A DNA stretch of 11,979 bases, from contig WFVN01000002.1 in the NCBI GenBank assembly GCA_015491615.1, positions 1 to 11,979 on the forward strand, in the 5' to 3' direction. Under the pieces are notes generated by a model. That model worked only from the letters and a program-made list of their open reading frames with translations, searched no databases and was not told the origin of the DNA. The translations under genes and the position numbers were made by a program. Source of the stretch: Gammaproteobacteria bacterium. Its GTDB lineage: Bacteria > Pseudomonadota > Gammaproteobacteria > S012-40. Of the stretch, positions 6,538-11,979 are shown piece after piece (positions within the stretch are counted from its first letter, which is position 1; every line of letters begins with the position of its first letter).

Positions 6538-7554
6538 ATGCAAGTCTATTACGACAAAGATGCCGACCTGTCCATCATCCGGAGCAAGACGGTGGCCATC
6601 ATCGGTTACGGCTCCCAGGGCCATGCCCATGCCAACAATCTGAAAGACTCCGGCGTCGACGTCATCGTCGGCCTGCGTCCGTCCTCCGCCTCCGTGGCCA
6701 AGGCCGAGGCCGCCGGCCTCACCGTCAAGGACATCCCCGAGGCGGTGCAGGCGGCGGACGTAGTCATGGTCCTCGCCCCCGACGAGCATCAGGCGCGCCT
6801 CTACCGCGAGCAGATCGAGCCCAACATCAAGCAGGGCGCGGCCCTGGCCTTCGCCCACGGCTTCAACATCCACTACGGTCAGATCGAGCCGCGCGCCGAT
6901 CTGGACGTGATCATGATCGCCCCCAAGGGCCCCGGCCACCTGGTGCGTTCCACCTACACCCAGGGTGGGGGCGTGCCTTCCCTCATCGCCGTCTATCAGG
7001 ACGCCTCCGGGCAGGCCAAGGACATCGCCCTGTCCTACGCCTCCGCCAACGGCGGTGGCCGCGCCGGCATCATCGAGACCACGTTCCGCGAAGAGACGGA
7101 GACCGACCTGTTCGGCGAACAGGCGGTGCTGTGCGGCGGTACCACGGCCCTCGTCCAGGCCGGATTCGAGACCCTGGTGGAGGCCGGCTACGCCCCGGAA
7201 ATGGCCTACTTCGAGTGTCTGCACGAGCTCAAGCTCATCGTCGATCTCATGTACGAGGGCGGCATCGCCAACATGCGCTACTCCATCTCCAACACCGCTG
7301 AATACGGCGACCTGACCCGCGGCCCGCGCGTCATCACCGAGGAGACCAAGAAGGAGATGAAGCGCATCCTCACCGAGATCCAGAACGGCGAGTTCGCGCG
7401 CGAGTTCATCCTCGAGAACCAGGCCGGCGCCCCCACCCTCAAGGCCAAGCGGCGCCTGGGCAAGGAACATCCCATCGAGGGGGTGGGCGCACGCCTGCGC
7501 GAGATGATGCCCTGGATCAAGGCCAACAAGATCGTCGACAAGACCAAGAACTGA
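6538..7554 (+). CDS. ilvC: Ketol-acid reductoisomerase (NADP+), class I
   Basis: A 338-residue short-form (class I) enzyme. It converts 2-acetolactate, by Mg-dependent alkyl migration and NADPH reduction, to 2,3-dihydroxy-isovalerate (and the isoleucine counterpart). The Rossmann motif is GYGSQGHAHA (23-32). The cofactor loop GLRPSSAS (45-52) has the Arg/Ser pattern expected for NADPH. His108 lies in FAHGFN. The metal and substrate residues Asp190, Glu194, Glu226, Glu230 and Ser251 are all present at the standard class I positions. ATG 6538 is chosen for its GAGAGGA Shine-Dalgarno at 6524-6530 with 7-nt spacing and for the family N-terminus MQVYYDKDADL. An in-frame ATG at 6475 would add an unrelated Arg-rich extension. 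It follows ilvH after 81 nt with no obvious terminator. Confidence 0.97.
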   Translation: MQVYYDKDADLSIIRSKTVAIIGYGSQGHAHANNLKDSGVDVIVGLRPSSASVAKAEAAGLTVKDIPEAVQAADVVMVLAPDEHQARLYREQIEPNIKQGAALAFAHGFNIHYGQIEPRADLDVIMIAPKGPGHLVRSTYTQGGGVPSLIAVYQDASGQAKDIALSYASANGGGRAGIIETTFREETETDLFGEQAVLCGGTTALVQAGFETLVEAGYAPEMAYFECLHELKLIVDLMYEGGIANMRYSISNTAEYGDLTRGPRVITEETKKEMKRILTEIQNGEFAREFILENQAGAPTLKAKRRLGKEHPIEGVGARLREMMPWIKANKIVDKTKN

Positions 7555-7568
7555 TCCGAGAGCGGATC
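7553..7568 (+). promoter_or_regulatory. Hairpin over the start region of the psd-like gene
   Basis: GATCCG (7553-7558), loop AGAG, CGGATC (7563-7568): a perfect 6-bp stem with a 4-nt loop between the ilvC stop and the next ATG (7570). The only Shine-Dalgarno-like bases (GAGAG, 7558-7562) sit in or beside the loop. It could modulate initiation of the psd-pssA pair. It has no T-run, so it is unlikely to terminate transcription. Confidence 0.4.
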
Positions 7569-7569
7569 C

Positions 7570-8229
7570 ATGGCAGGCTACCGGCACCCCACCATCGCCC
7601 GTGAGGGTTGGGGCGTCGTCGGAGCATTCTCCATCGTCGCCTTTCTCGTTTGGTGGCGGGCGGGAGAGCTGGTTGCCTTGCCAGTCTTTCTTCTGACCCT
7701 GTTCCTTCTCTACCTCTTCCGCGATCCGCTGCGCAAGGTGCCGTCGCGCCCCTTGGGGGTGGTGAGCCCGCTGGACGGTCGGGTGTCGGGGGTGTGCGAG
7801 AGTCGCGACCCGTTCCTGGAGCGCCCGCGGGCGCGGCGCGTCAGTCTGCGTCTCTCGCCCCTGGGAGTGCGCTCTTTGCGTTGTCCCATTGAGGGCAGGG
7901 TCATGGAGCGCTGGAGCAAGACCCTCTCCCGCGCCGGGACGCAAGTGGTGGCCTATTGGATTCGCACCGACGAGGACGACGACCTGGTGTGGACCCTCAT
8001 CGGAGCGCGCCGTTGGATCCGTCTCACCCTGCAGCCCGGTGAGCGGGTAGGACAGGGGCAGCGCTGTGGCTTCACTTACCTGCCCGTGATCAGCCAGCTC
8101 TATTTGCCGCTCGCATCGCGGGTGTTGGTACATCCGGGGCAGCGCGTGAAAGCCGGGGAGGCGGTACTGGCGGAGTTCGTCCACCGCCAGAGTCAGCAGC
8201 CGGTGGCGGGGGCGGCCCATGCCGTCTGA
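7570..8229 (+). CDS. psd: Phosphatidylserine-decarboxylase-family protein, catalytic residues apparently lost
   Basis: A 219-residue protein matching the short (betaproteobacterial/archaeal-type) phosphatidylserine decarboxylase family along its length: HPTIAREGW (6-14), two N-terminal hydrophobic segments (about 16-29 and 34-50), FRDP (50-53), SPLDGRV (66-72, for SPADGRV), GQRCGF (163-168) and LYLPL (177-181). Genuine members make their pyruvoyl cofactor by self-cleavage at Gly-Ser in a motif like GFIRFGSRVDVYLP. Here the equivalent stretch is GFTYLPVISQLYLP, aligned without gaps, so Gly-Ser becomes Pro172-Val173. The conserved His in the VHxNR motif is Arg101, and the Asn-Glu-rich segment (like ENERN) is absent. 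The frame is intact and codon use is normal, so it is not a decayed pseudogene. It overlaps pssA by 11 nt, and this place is where an active psd normally sits. Likely an inactive paralogue or a protein with a different role; real decarboxylase activity is doubtful. Confidence 0.85.
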   Translation: MAGYRHPTIAREGWGVVGAFSIVAFLVWWRAGELVALPVFLLTLFLLYLFRDPLRKVPSRPLGVVSPLDGRVSGVCESRDPFLERPRARRVSLRLSPLGVRSLRCPIEGRVMERWSKTLSRAGTQVVAYWIRTDEDDDLVWTLIGARRWIRLTLQPGERVGQGQRCGFTYLPVISQLYLPLASRVLVHPGQRVKAGEAVLAEFVHRQSQQPVAGAAHAV

Positions 8230-8962
8230 AACACCACCGCCACAACGCCGCCGGGGGATCTACCTGCTTCCCAACCTGTTCACCACCGGTTGCCTGTTCT
8301 TCGGTTTCTACGCCATCGTCTCCGCCATGGGCGGGCATTTCGAAAATGCCGCCGTGGGCATCTTCGTGGCGATGATCCTGGACGGTCTGGACGGTCGCGT
8401 GGCACGCCTCACCCACACCGAGAGCGAGTTCGGGGTGCAGTACGACTCCCTCGCCGACATGGTTTCCTTCGGTCTTGCCCCTGCCCTGGTCATTTACGAA
8501 TGGGCCTTGCACGACTTGGGCAAGCTGGGGTGGTTGGCGGCTTTCATCTATGCCGCGGGGACCGCCTTGCGCCTGGCGCGCTTCAATACCCAGGCGGGAG
8601 TGGCCGACAAGCGCTTCTTCCAGGGGCTGCCCAGCCCCACCGCCGCCGCTTTGGTGGCGAGCACGGTATGGATCGGTTTCGATTACGGCGTGGATGGAGA
8701 AGCATGGCGCATGCCCGCCTTCATCGTCACCCTCGCCGCCGGTCTCCTCATGGTCAGCAACTTTCGCTACTACAGCTTCAAGAACATCGACTTCAAGGGC
8801 CACGTGCCTTTCTTCGCCCTGTTGTTGGTGGTGCTTGCCTTCGTCTTCGTCTCCATCGATCCGCCCCAGGTTCTGTTTTTCCTCTCCCTCGGTTATACCC
8901 TCTCCGGGCCGGTGCTCACCATTCTTCTGCTGCGGCGCGCCCGCGCCGGACGGGGCGGGTGA
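8219..8962 (+). CDS. pssA: CDP-diacylglycerol-serine O-phosphatidyltransferase
   Basis: A 247-residue integral membrane enzyme of the CDP-alcohol phosphatidyltransferase family. The signature D-x2-DG-x2-AR-x8-G-x3-D-x3-D is complete: Asp55, Asp58-Gly59, Ala62-Arg63, Gly72, Asp76 and Asp80. NLFTTGCLFFGFYAI (19-33) at the start and YYSFKNIDFKGHVP in the C-terminal half are typical of the multi-TM bacterial PssA (type II). It makes phosphatidylserine, the precursor of phosphatidylethanolamine, at the inner membrane. The start overlaps the end of the psd-like gene by 11 nt, so the two are translationally coupled. The gene ends in a hairpin that also carries the next promoter's -35 box. Position between ilvC and leuA is the usual synteny in many beta- and gammaproteobacteria. 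Confidence 0.95.
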   Translation: MPSETPPPQRRRGIYLLPNLFTTGCLFFGFYAIVSAMGGHFENAAVGIFVAMILDGLDGRVARLTHTESEFGVQYDSLADMVSFGLAPALVIYEWALHDLGKLGWLAAFIYAAGTALRLARFNTQAGVADKRFFQGLPSPTAAALVASTVWIGFDYGVDGEAWRMPAFIVTLAAGLLMVSNFRYYSFKNIDFKGHVPFFALLLVVLAFVFVSIDPPQVLFFLSLGYTLSGPVLTILLLRRARAGRGG

Positions 8963-8980
8963 GCTTGGCAAAGCCCGCCC
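8953..8980 (+). terminator. Hairpin at the end of pssA, weak terminator candidate
   Basis: GGGCGGG (8953-8959) pairs with CCCGCCC (8974-8980), with an inner GCTT/AAGC stem (8963-8966 / 8971-8974); the pssA stop codon lies in the loop. The nearest T-run (8993-8997) is 13 nt away, so classic intrinsic termination is doubtful. The -35 box of the leu promoter lies in the loop. Confidence 0.35.
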
Positions 8981-8993
8981 GAGACGATAAGAT
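8965..8993 (+). promoter_or_regulatory. Candidate sigma-70 promoter of the leu leader and leuA
   Basis: TTGGCA (8965-8970, 5 of 6 to the -35 consensus) is followed after exactly 17 bp by TAAGAT (8988-8993, 4 of 6 to the -10 consensus). Transcription would begin around 9000, at or just before the ATG of the leucine-rich leader ORF. The leader mRNA would then be leaderless or nearly so, which fits the absence of a Shine-Dalgarno before 9001. Confidence 0.5.
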
Positions 8994-9000
8994 TTTTCCC

Positions 9001-9075
9001 ATGCGACCCAATCCCGCCATTCTTCTGCCCGCCTATCTCCTGCCGTCCCTGCGCGGCACGCTGCTCCTGCCCTGA
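9001..9075 (+). CDS. leuL: Leucine-rich leader peptide upstream of leuA
   Basis: A 24-codon ORF between pssA and leuA encoding a peptide with 8 Leu and 1 Ile in 24 residues. It has Leu clusters at codons 8-9, 14-15 and 21-23 separated by Pro codons, and ends in TGA at 9073-9075. Length, Leu density and position in front of leuA match the logic of amino-acid attenuator leader peptides such as E. coli LeuL, although the sequence is not similar to LeuL. It begins close to the predicted transcription start and lacks an RBS. RNA from codons 7-10 can pair over 10 bp with RNA just after the stop. The alternative is chance: Leu is common in GC-rich coding. The combined position and pairing argue against that. 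It would act in cis as a leucyl-tRNA sensor, not as a functional protein. Confidence 0.6.
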   Translation: MRPNPAILLPAYLLPSLRGTLLLP

Positions 9076-9086
9076 GGGGCAGAAGA
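9021..9086 (+). promoter_or_regulatory. Attenuator-type pairing: leader Leu codons with the post-stop segment
   Basis: TCTTCTGCCC (9021-9030, covering the codons for Leu8, Leu9 and Pro10) is the exact reverse complement of GGGCAGAAGA (9077-9086), which starts one base after the leader stop. A competing local stem, CTGCCC (9067-9072) with GGGCAG (9077-9082), holds the stop codon in its loop. A ribosome stalled at Leu8-9 would block the long stem and free segment 9077-9089, which can then pair (GACGA with TCGTC, 5 bp) with the 5' arm of the downstream structure. The long pairing is seen directly; the switching role is inferred. Confidence 0.5.
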
Positions 9087-9133
9087 CGACGCACACATCC
9101 TCGATCCCGACGTTTTTCCAGCTTCGCCCGAGC

Positions 9134-9181
9134 TTCGTCCCGGGGGCGGGCTCCGGTATCATCGACGAACCTTTTGGGAGC
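9134..9181 (+). terminator. Possible attenuator terminator / SD-masking structure before leuA
   Basis: TTCGTC (9134-9139) pairs with GACGAA (9164-9169), enclosing CCGG (9140-9143) / CCGG (9153-9156), and TTTT (9172-9175) follows 2 nt later. Alternatively GCTCC (9150-9154) pairs with GGAGC (9177-9181), which would hide the leuA Shine-Dalgarno. The T-run is short and the stem carries a 7-nt bulge, so whether control is at transcription or translation is open. A direct repeat AGCTTCG (9120-9126, 9131-9137) lies at its left side. Confidence 0.35.
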
Positions 9182-9188
9182 AGCGACC

Positions 9189-10736
9189 ATGACCGACCGT
9201 TTGATCATTTTCGACACCACCTTGCGTGACGGCGAGCAGAGCCCCGGCGCCTCCATGACCCGGGACGAGAAGGTGCGCATCGCCAAGGCGCTGGAGCGCA
9301 TGGGTGTGGATGTCATCGAGGCGGGCTTCCCCATCGCCAGTCCGGGCGACTTCGAGGCCGTGCAGGCGGTGGCCCAGGCGGTGGGCGAGAGCACCGTGTG
9401 CGGCCTGTCCCGCGCCCTGGAGAAGGACATCGACCACGCCGGCGAGGCTCTGGCGCCGGCCCGTCGCCGCCGCATCCACACCTTCATCGCCACCTCGCCC
9501 ATCCACATGGCGCAGAAGCTGCGCATGAGCCCCGAACAGGTGTTGGAACAGGCGGTGAAGGCGGTCAAGCACGCGCGGCGCTACACCGACGACGTGGAAT
9601 TCTCCCCCGAGGACGCCGGTCGTTCCGAGCCCGATTTCCTCTGCCGGGTGCTGGAGGCCGTCATCGACGCCGGTGCCGCTACCGTCAACATCCCGGACAC
9701 GGTAGGTTACAACCTGCCCCACCAGTTCGGCGAGCTGATCCGCAACCTCATCGAGCGGGTGCCCAATGCCGACAAGGCTGTCTTCTCGGTGCACTGCCAC
9801 AACGACCTGGGGCTGGCGGTGGCCAACTCCCTGTCGGCGGTCCTCAACGGTGCCCGTCAGGTGGAGTGCACCATCAATGGCTTGGGCGAGCGCGCCGGCA
9901 ACGCCGCCCTCGAGGAAGTGGTGATGTCGGTGAAGGTACGTCGGGACATGTTCCCCTGTTCGGTGGACCACATCGACACCACTCAGATCGTCCCCACCTC
10001 GCGCCTGGTGTCCTCCATCACCGGTTTCCCGGTGCAGCCCAACAAGGCCATCGTCGGCGCCAACGCCTTCGCCCACGAATCCGGCATCCACCAGGACGGC
10101 GTCCTCAAGAGCCGCGAGACCTACGAGATCATGCGCGCCGAGGACGTGGGCTGGAGCGCCAACCGCATCGTCCTGGGCAAGCATTCCGGGCGCAACGCCT
10201 TTCGCACCCGCCTCAAGGAGCTGGGTATCGAGTTCGATTCGGAGGAGGCCCTCAACGAGGCCTTCGCCCGTTTCAAGGAGCTGGCGGACAAGAAACACGA
10301 GATCTACGACGAGGACCTCCAGGCCCTGGTCAGCGAGGTGGACATGGAGCAGATCAACGAGCGCTTCCGCCTCGTGGCCCTGCATGTCTGCTCCCGGACC
10401 GGGGAGACGCCCCACGCCGAGGTCACCCTATGGGCGGACGGCGCGGAGCGCACCGCCGAGGCCGATGGCGCCGGTCCTGTGGACGCGGTGTTCAGGGCCA
10501 TCGACACCATCGTCCGGAGTCATGCCGACCTCAAACTTTACTCGGTGAACGCCATCACCAGTGGCACCGACGCCCAAGGCGAAGTCACCGTGCGTCTGGA
10601 GCGGGGCGGGCGTCTGGTGCAGGGGCAGGGGGCGGACACCGATATCGTCATCGCCTCCGCCAAGGCCTACGTCAACGCTCTCAACAAGCTGGCCCACCCC
10701 CCCGAACGGGCGCATCCGCAATTGGGCGACGTCTGA
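9189..10736 (+). CDS. leuA: 2-Isopropylmalate synthase
   Basis: A 515-residue enzyme of normal LeuA (type 1) length. It condenses acetyl-CoA with 2-ketoisovalerate to 2-isopropylmalate, the committed step of leucine synthesis. The TIM-barrel catalytic domain opens with FDTTLRDGEQSPG (8-20). Metal ligands are Asp14, His202 and His204 (HCHNDLG) and Asn238 (GERAGNAALEE). HESGIHQDG and GKHSGRNAF mark the linker region. The C-terminal third is the leucine-binding regulatory domain that gives feedback inhibition. ATG 9189 has a GGGAG Shine-Dalgarno at 9176-9180 with 8-nt spacing. Upstream lies a leucine-rich leader ORF with attenuator-like pairing, so expression probably responds to charged leucyl-tRNA. 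The substrate comes from the adjacent ilv genes after IlvD (not in the window). A DNA repair gene follows after 3 nt. Confidence 0.97.
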   Translation: MTDRLIIFDTTLRDGEQSPGASMTRDEKVRIAKALERMGVDVIEAGFPIASPGDFEAVQAVAQAVGESTVCGLSRALEKDIDHAGEALAPARRRRIHTFIATSPIHMAQKLRMSPEQVLEQAVKAVKHARRYTDDVEFSPEDAGRSEPDFLCRVLEAVIDAGAATVNIPDTVGYNLPHQFGELIRNLIERVPNADKAVFSVHCHNDLGLAVANSLSAVLNGARQVECTINGLGERAGNAALEEVVMSVKVRRDMFPCSVDHIDTTQIVPTSRLVSSITGFPVQPNKAIVGANAFAHESGIHQDGVLKSRETYEIMRAEDVGWSANRIVLGKHSGRNAFRTRLKELGIEFDSEEALNEAFARFKELADKKHEIYDEDLQALVSEVDMEQINERFRLVALHVCSRTGETPHAEVTLWADGAERTAEADGAGPVDAVFRAIDTIVRSHADLKLYSVNAITSGTDAQGEVTVRLERGGRLVQGQGADTDIVIASAKAYVNALNKLAHPPERAHPQLGDV

Positions 10737-10739
10737 GCC

Positions 10740-11504
10740 ATGGACGAGAGGCGCCGGCGCGAGCTGCTCGCCGCCATGGGCATCCGCCTGTGGCAGCGGC
10801 GCCCCGATCGTCTGCCCTGGTCATCGGACCGAGATATCTCCACCGAGAGCCCAGCCGGGTCGGTTGAATTTCCGTCGTCTCCCACCGGGCCTTGGGAATT
10901 CCGGCTAGAAGAAGCACCGATTCCCACTTCGCAGGGGGTGCCCGCATCCCGATTGGACTGGGAGGCCCTCCAGGCCCGGGTGGCCGCCTGCACCGCCTGC
11001 GCAGAGCTGGTGGCCAACCGCACCCAGACCGTCTTCGGCGTCGGGGTGCGGGACGCCGACGCCATGGTGGTGGGGGAGGCCCCGGGGGCGGACGAGGACC
11101 GGATCGGCGAGCCCTTCGTCGGTCGGGCCGGCAAGCTGCTGGACGCCATGCTTGCCGCCATCGGCCTGTCGCGCCGCGAGAACTGTTACATCGCCAACAT
11201 CCTCAAGTGCCGTCCGCCCAACAACCGGGATCCGCGTCCGGAAGAGGTGGCCAACTGCCTGCCTTACCTGGAGCGCCAGATCGAACTGGTCGCCCCCCGC
11301 GCCCTCCTCGCCGTGGGGCGCATCGCCGCCCAGAACCTCCTCGGCGTCACCACCCCCATCGGCCGCCTGCGCGGCAAGATCCACCACTACCGGGGGATTC
11401 CGGTGGTGGTCACCTATCATCCCGCCTACCTCCTGCGCTCCCCCCTGGAGAAACGCAAGGCCTGGGAAGACCTCAAGCGCTACCGAAGACTTCTCCAATC
11501 TTGA
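10740..11504 (+). CDS. Family 4 (Fe-S) uracil-DNA glycosylase
   Basis: A 254-residue family 4 uracil-DNA glycosylase (UdgA/SPO1 DNA-polymerase-related type), which removes uracil from DNA in base excision repair. The four [4Fe-4S] cysteines are Cys84 and Cys87 (CTAC), Cys157 (LKCRPP) and Cys173 (ANCLPYL). The active-site motif GEAPGADED spans 112-120, followed by GEPFVGRAGKLLD. The C-terminal motif HPAYLLR (227-233) contacts DNA. Residues 1-75 are a poorly conserved extension with a basic N-terminus (MDERRRRELL) and a Pro/Ser-rich linker; this is common in proteobacterial members. The start lies 3 nt after the leuA stop and has no strong RBS, so it is probably co-transcribed and translated by reinitiation. 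An internal ATG at codon 13 is possible but less likely. The stop is followed by a small hairpin. Confidence 0.93.
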   Translation: MDERRRRELLAAMGIRLWQRRPDRLPWSSDRDISTESPAGSVEFPSSPTGPWEFRLEEAPIPTSQGVPASRLDWEALQARVAACTACAELVANRTQTVFGVGVRDADAMVVGEAPGADEDRIGEPFVGRAGKLLDAMLAAIGLSRRENCYIANILKCRPPNNRDPRPEEVANCLPYLERQIELVAPRALLAVGRIAAQNLLGVTTPIGRLRGKIHHYRGIPVVVTYHPAYLLRSPLEKRKAWEDLKRYRRLLQS

Positions 11505-11509
11505 TCGCA

Positions 11510-11526
11510 GGCTCACTCCCTGAGCC
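11510..11526 (+). terminator. Hairpin just after the glycosylase gene, terminator candidate
   Basis: GGCTCA (11510-11515), loop CTCCC, TGAGCC (11521-11526): a perfect 6-bp stem starting 6 nt after the stop codon. No clear T-run follows, so it may be a weak terminator or a 3'-end stabiliser. Confidence 0.4.
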
Positions 11527-11634
11527 ACCCCTCGACTTATATTCATCGACCGCCCGGGTGATGGTAAATCGTGGGTGTTGGCGTTAGCCTGTCGTCGATA
11601 AGCGACAATCGGTGGGGACCGAACGTCGCCACGG

Positions 11635-11648
11635 TGGCAAGCTTGCCA
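11635..11648. repeat. 14-bp perfect palindrome upstream of the cas6-like gene
   Basis: TGGCAAGCTTGCCA is its own reverse complement. It overlaps GCCAC-G-GTGGC (11628-11638), and CGGT-GGGG-ACCG (11610-11621) lies just upstream. These sit in the 214-bp gap between the glycosylase gene and the cas6-like gene and could be an operator or part of an RNA structure in its 5' leader. Apart from an isolated TATATT at 11538-11543, I see no convincing promoter, tRNA or CRISPR repeat in this gap. Confidence 0.5.
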
Positions 11649-11718
11649 GAGACCCGGCCACGAGCAGGAATGCTTAACCTGGGTCCATCGCCATCGTGAG
11701 TACGAGGGAGGGAGGAAA

Positions 11719-11979
11719 ATGACCGATCTGGTCGTCACCCGCCTGCGGGTGAGCTGGTTGTGCGAGGGAGCCGTCCGCCTGCCGCCTTATCCCGGATCCA
11801 TGGTGCGGGGGCTGTTGGGGCATGGCCTCAAGCGGGCGGTGTGCGTCATGCGCCGCGACGCCTGCGACGGCTGTGTGCTGGAATCCCAGTGCATCTACGC
11901 CCGCTTCTTCGAGGCCCCGGCGCGTGATCCCCTGGCCCGCAAGCGCTTCGCCCATGTCCCCCCGCCCTACGTCCTGGAA
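11719..11979 (+). CDS. cas6: Cas6-family CRISPR RNA endoribonuclease, N-terminal part (runs off the right edge)
   Basis: The first 87 codons of an open frame continuing past the window. The N-terminus resembles the Cas6 RAMP family that processes pre-crRNA (type III / I-D-like systems): PGSMVRGLLGHGLKRAVCVM (25-44) matches the family pattern 'RGxxGHALxRLxC'. It is followed by a Cys cluster, Cys42, Cys49-x2-Cys52 and Cys58, as in 'CxxCxxxxxCxYxxxFE' (here CIYARFFEAP), then HVPPPYVLE (79-87) for the 'P.PFVLEP' segment. The cysteines may bind a metal. ATG 11719 follows a very purine-rich GGGAGGGAGGA Shine-Dalgarno (11706-11716). The catalytic region and the C-terminal Gly-rich loop lie beyond the window, so activity cannot be judged. 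Only the N-terminal third is seen and no repeat array is visible here, hence the moderate confidence. Confidence 0.75.
   Translation, partial: MTDLVVTRLRVSWLCEGAVRLPPYPGSMVRGLLGHGLKRAVCVMRRDACDGCVLESQCIYARFFEAPARDPLARKRFAHVPPPYVLE

Noticed and set aside
5923..8220. Very long minus-strand open frames across ilvH-ilvC-psd and across ilvI
   Set aside because: These are antisense shadows caused by GC-biased third positions. Composition is His/Gly/Asp-rich with no recognisable domain, and they oppose well-identified genes.
11581..11650. Inverted repeats before the cas6-like gene as a CRISPR repeat or tRNA
   Set aside because: No unit recurs within the window, no spacer-repeat periodicity is present, and no cloverleaf or TPsiC-like arm can be assembled.

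Overview
The window is GC-rich, densely coded bacterial chromosome. Gene content and order (tesA/ybbA/ybbP, then ilvI-ilvH-ilvC-psd-pssA-leuA) point to a proteobacterium, most likely a gammaproteobacterium of the purple-sulfur / sulfur-oxidiser kind. This is judged from recalled synteny and protein similarity, not from a search. No rRNA, tRNA, insertion sequence or CRISPR repeat was seen.

Left block (1-4059). The 5' end of tesA (periplasmic thioesterase/lysophospholipase, minus strand) starts in the same CATG as the divergent ybbA, which encodes an ABC ATPase. ybbA overlaps ybbP, a large FtsX-type permease. Converging on ybbP with 3 bp between stop codons is a minus-strand pair: an MIF-family tautomerase followed by a small membrane-anchored protein of unknown function.

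Central block (4060-8962). A 184-bp divergent control region separates the MIF gene from a branched-chain amino acid and phospholipid cluster. The cluster holds acetohydroxyacid synthase large and small subunits (ilvI, ilvH), ketol-acid reductoisomerase (ilvC), a phosphatidylserine-decarboxylase-family protein and phosphatidylserine synthase (pssA). The decarboxylase-like protein appears to have lost the pyruvoyl-forming Gly-Ser, the conserved His and the NERN-type segment, so it looks like a pseudoenzyme kept next to pssA.

leu block (8963-11504). Between pssA and leuA lies an unannotated 24-codon leucine-rich leader ORF (9001-9075). It has a good promoter just upstream. Two of its Leu codons lie in a 10-nt segment that pairs perfectly with RNA just after its stop codon. 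A possible terminator or SD-masking structure precedes leuA. This has the architecture of a leucine attenuator. leuA (2-isopropylmalate synthase) is followed after 3 bp by a family-4 Fe-S uracil-DNA glycosylase.

Right edge (11505-11979). A 214-bp intergenic region contains a 14-bp perfect palindrome and other short inverted repeats. The next gene starts with a strong purine-rich RBS, runs off the window, and has the N-terminal signature of a Cas6-type CRISPR RNA-processing endonuclease. A CRISPR-Cas locus probably begins here and continues beyond the window.
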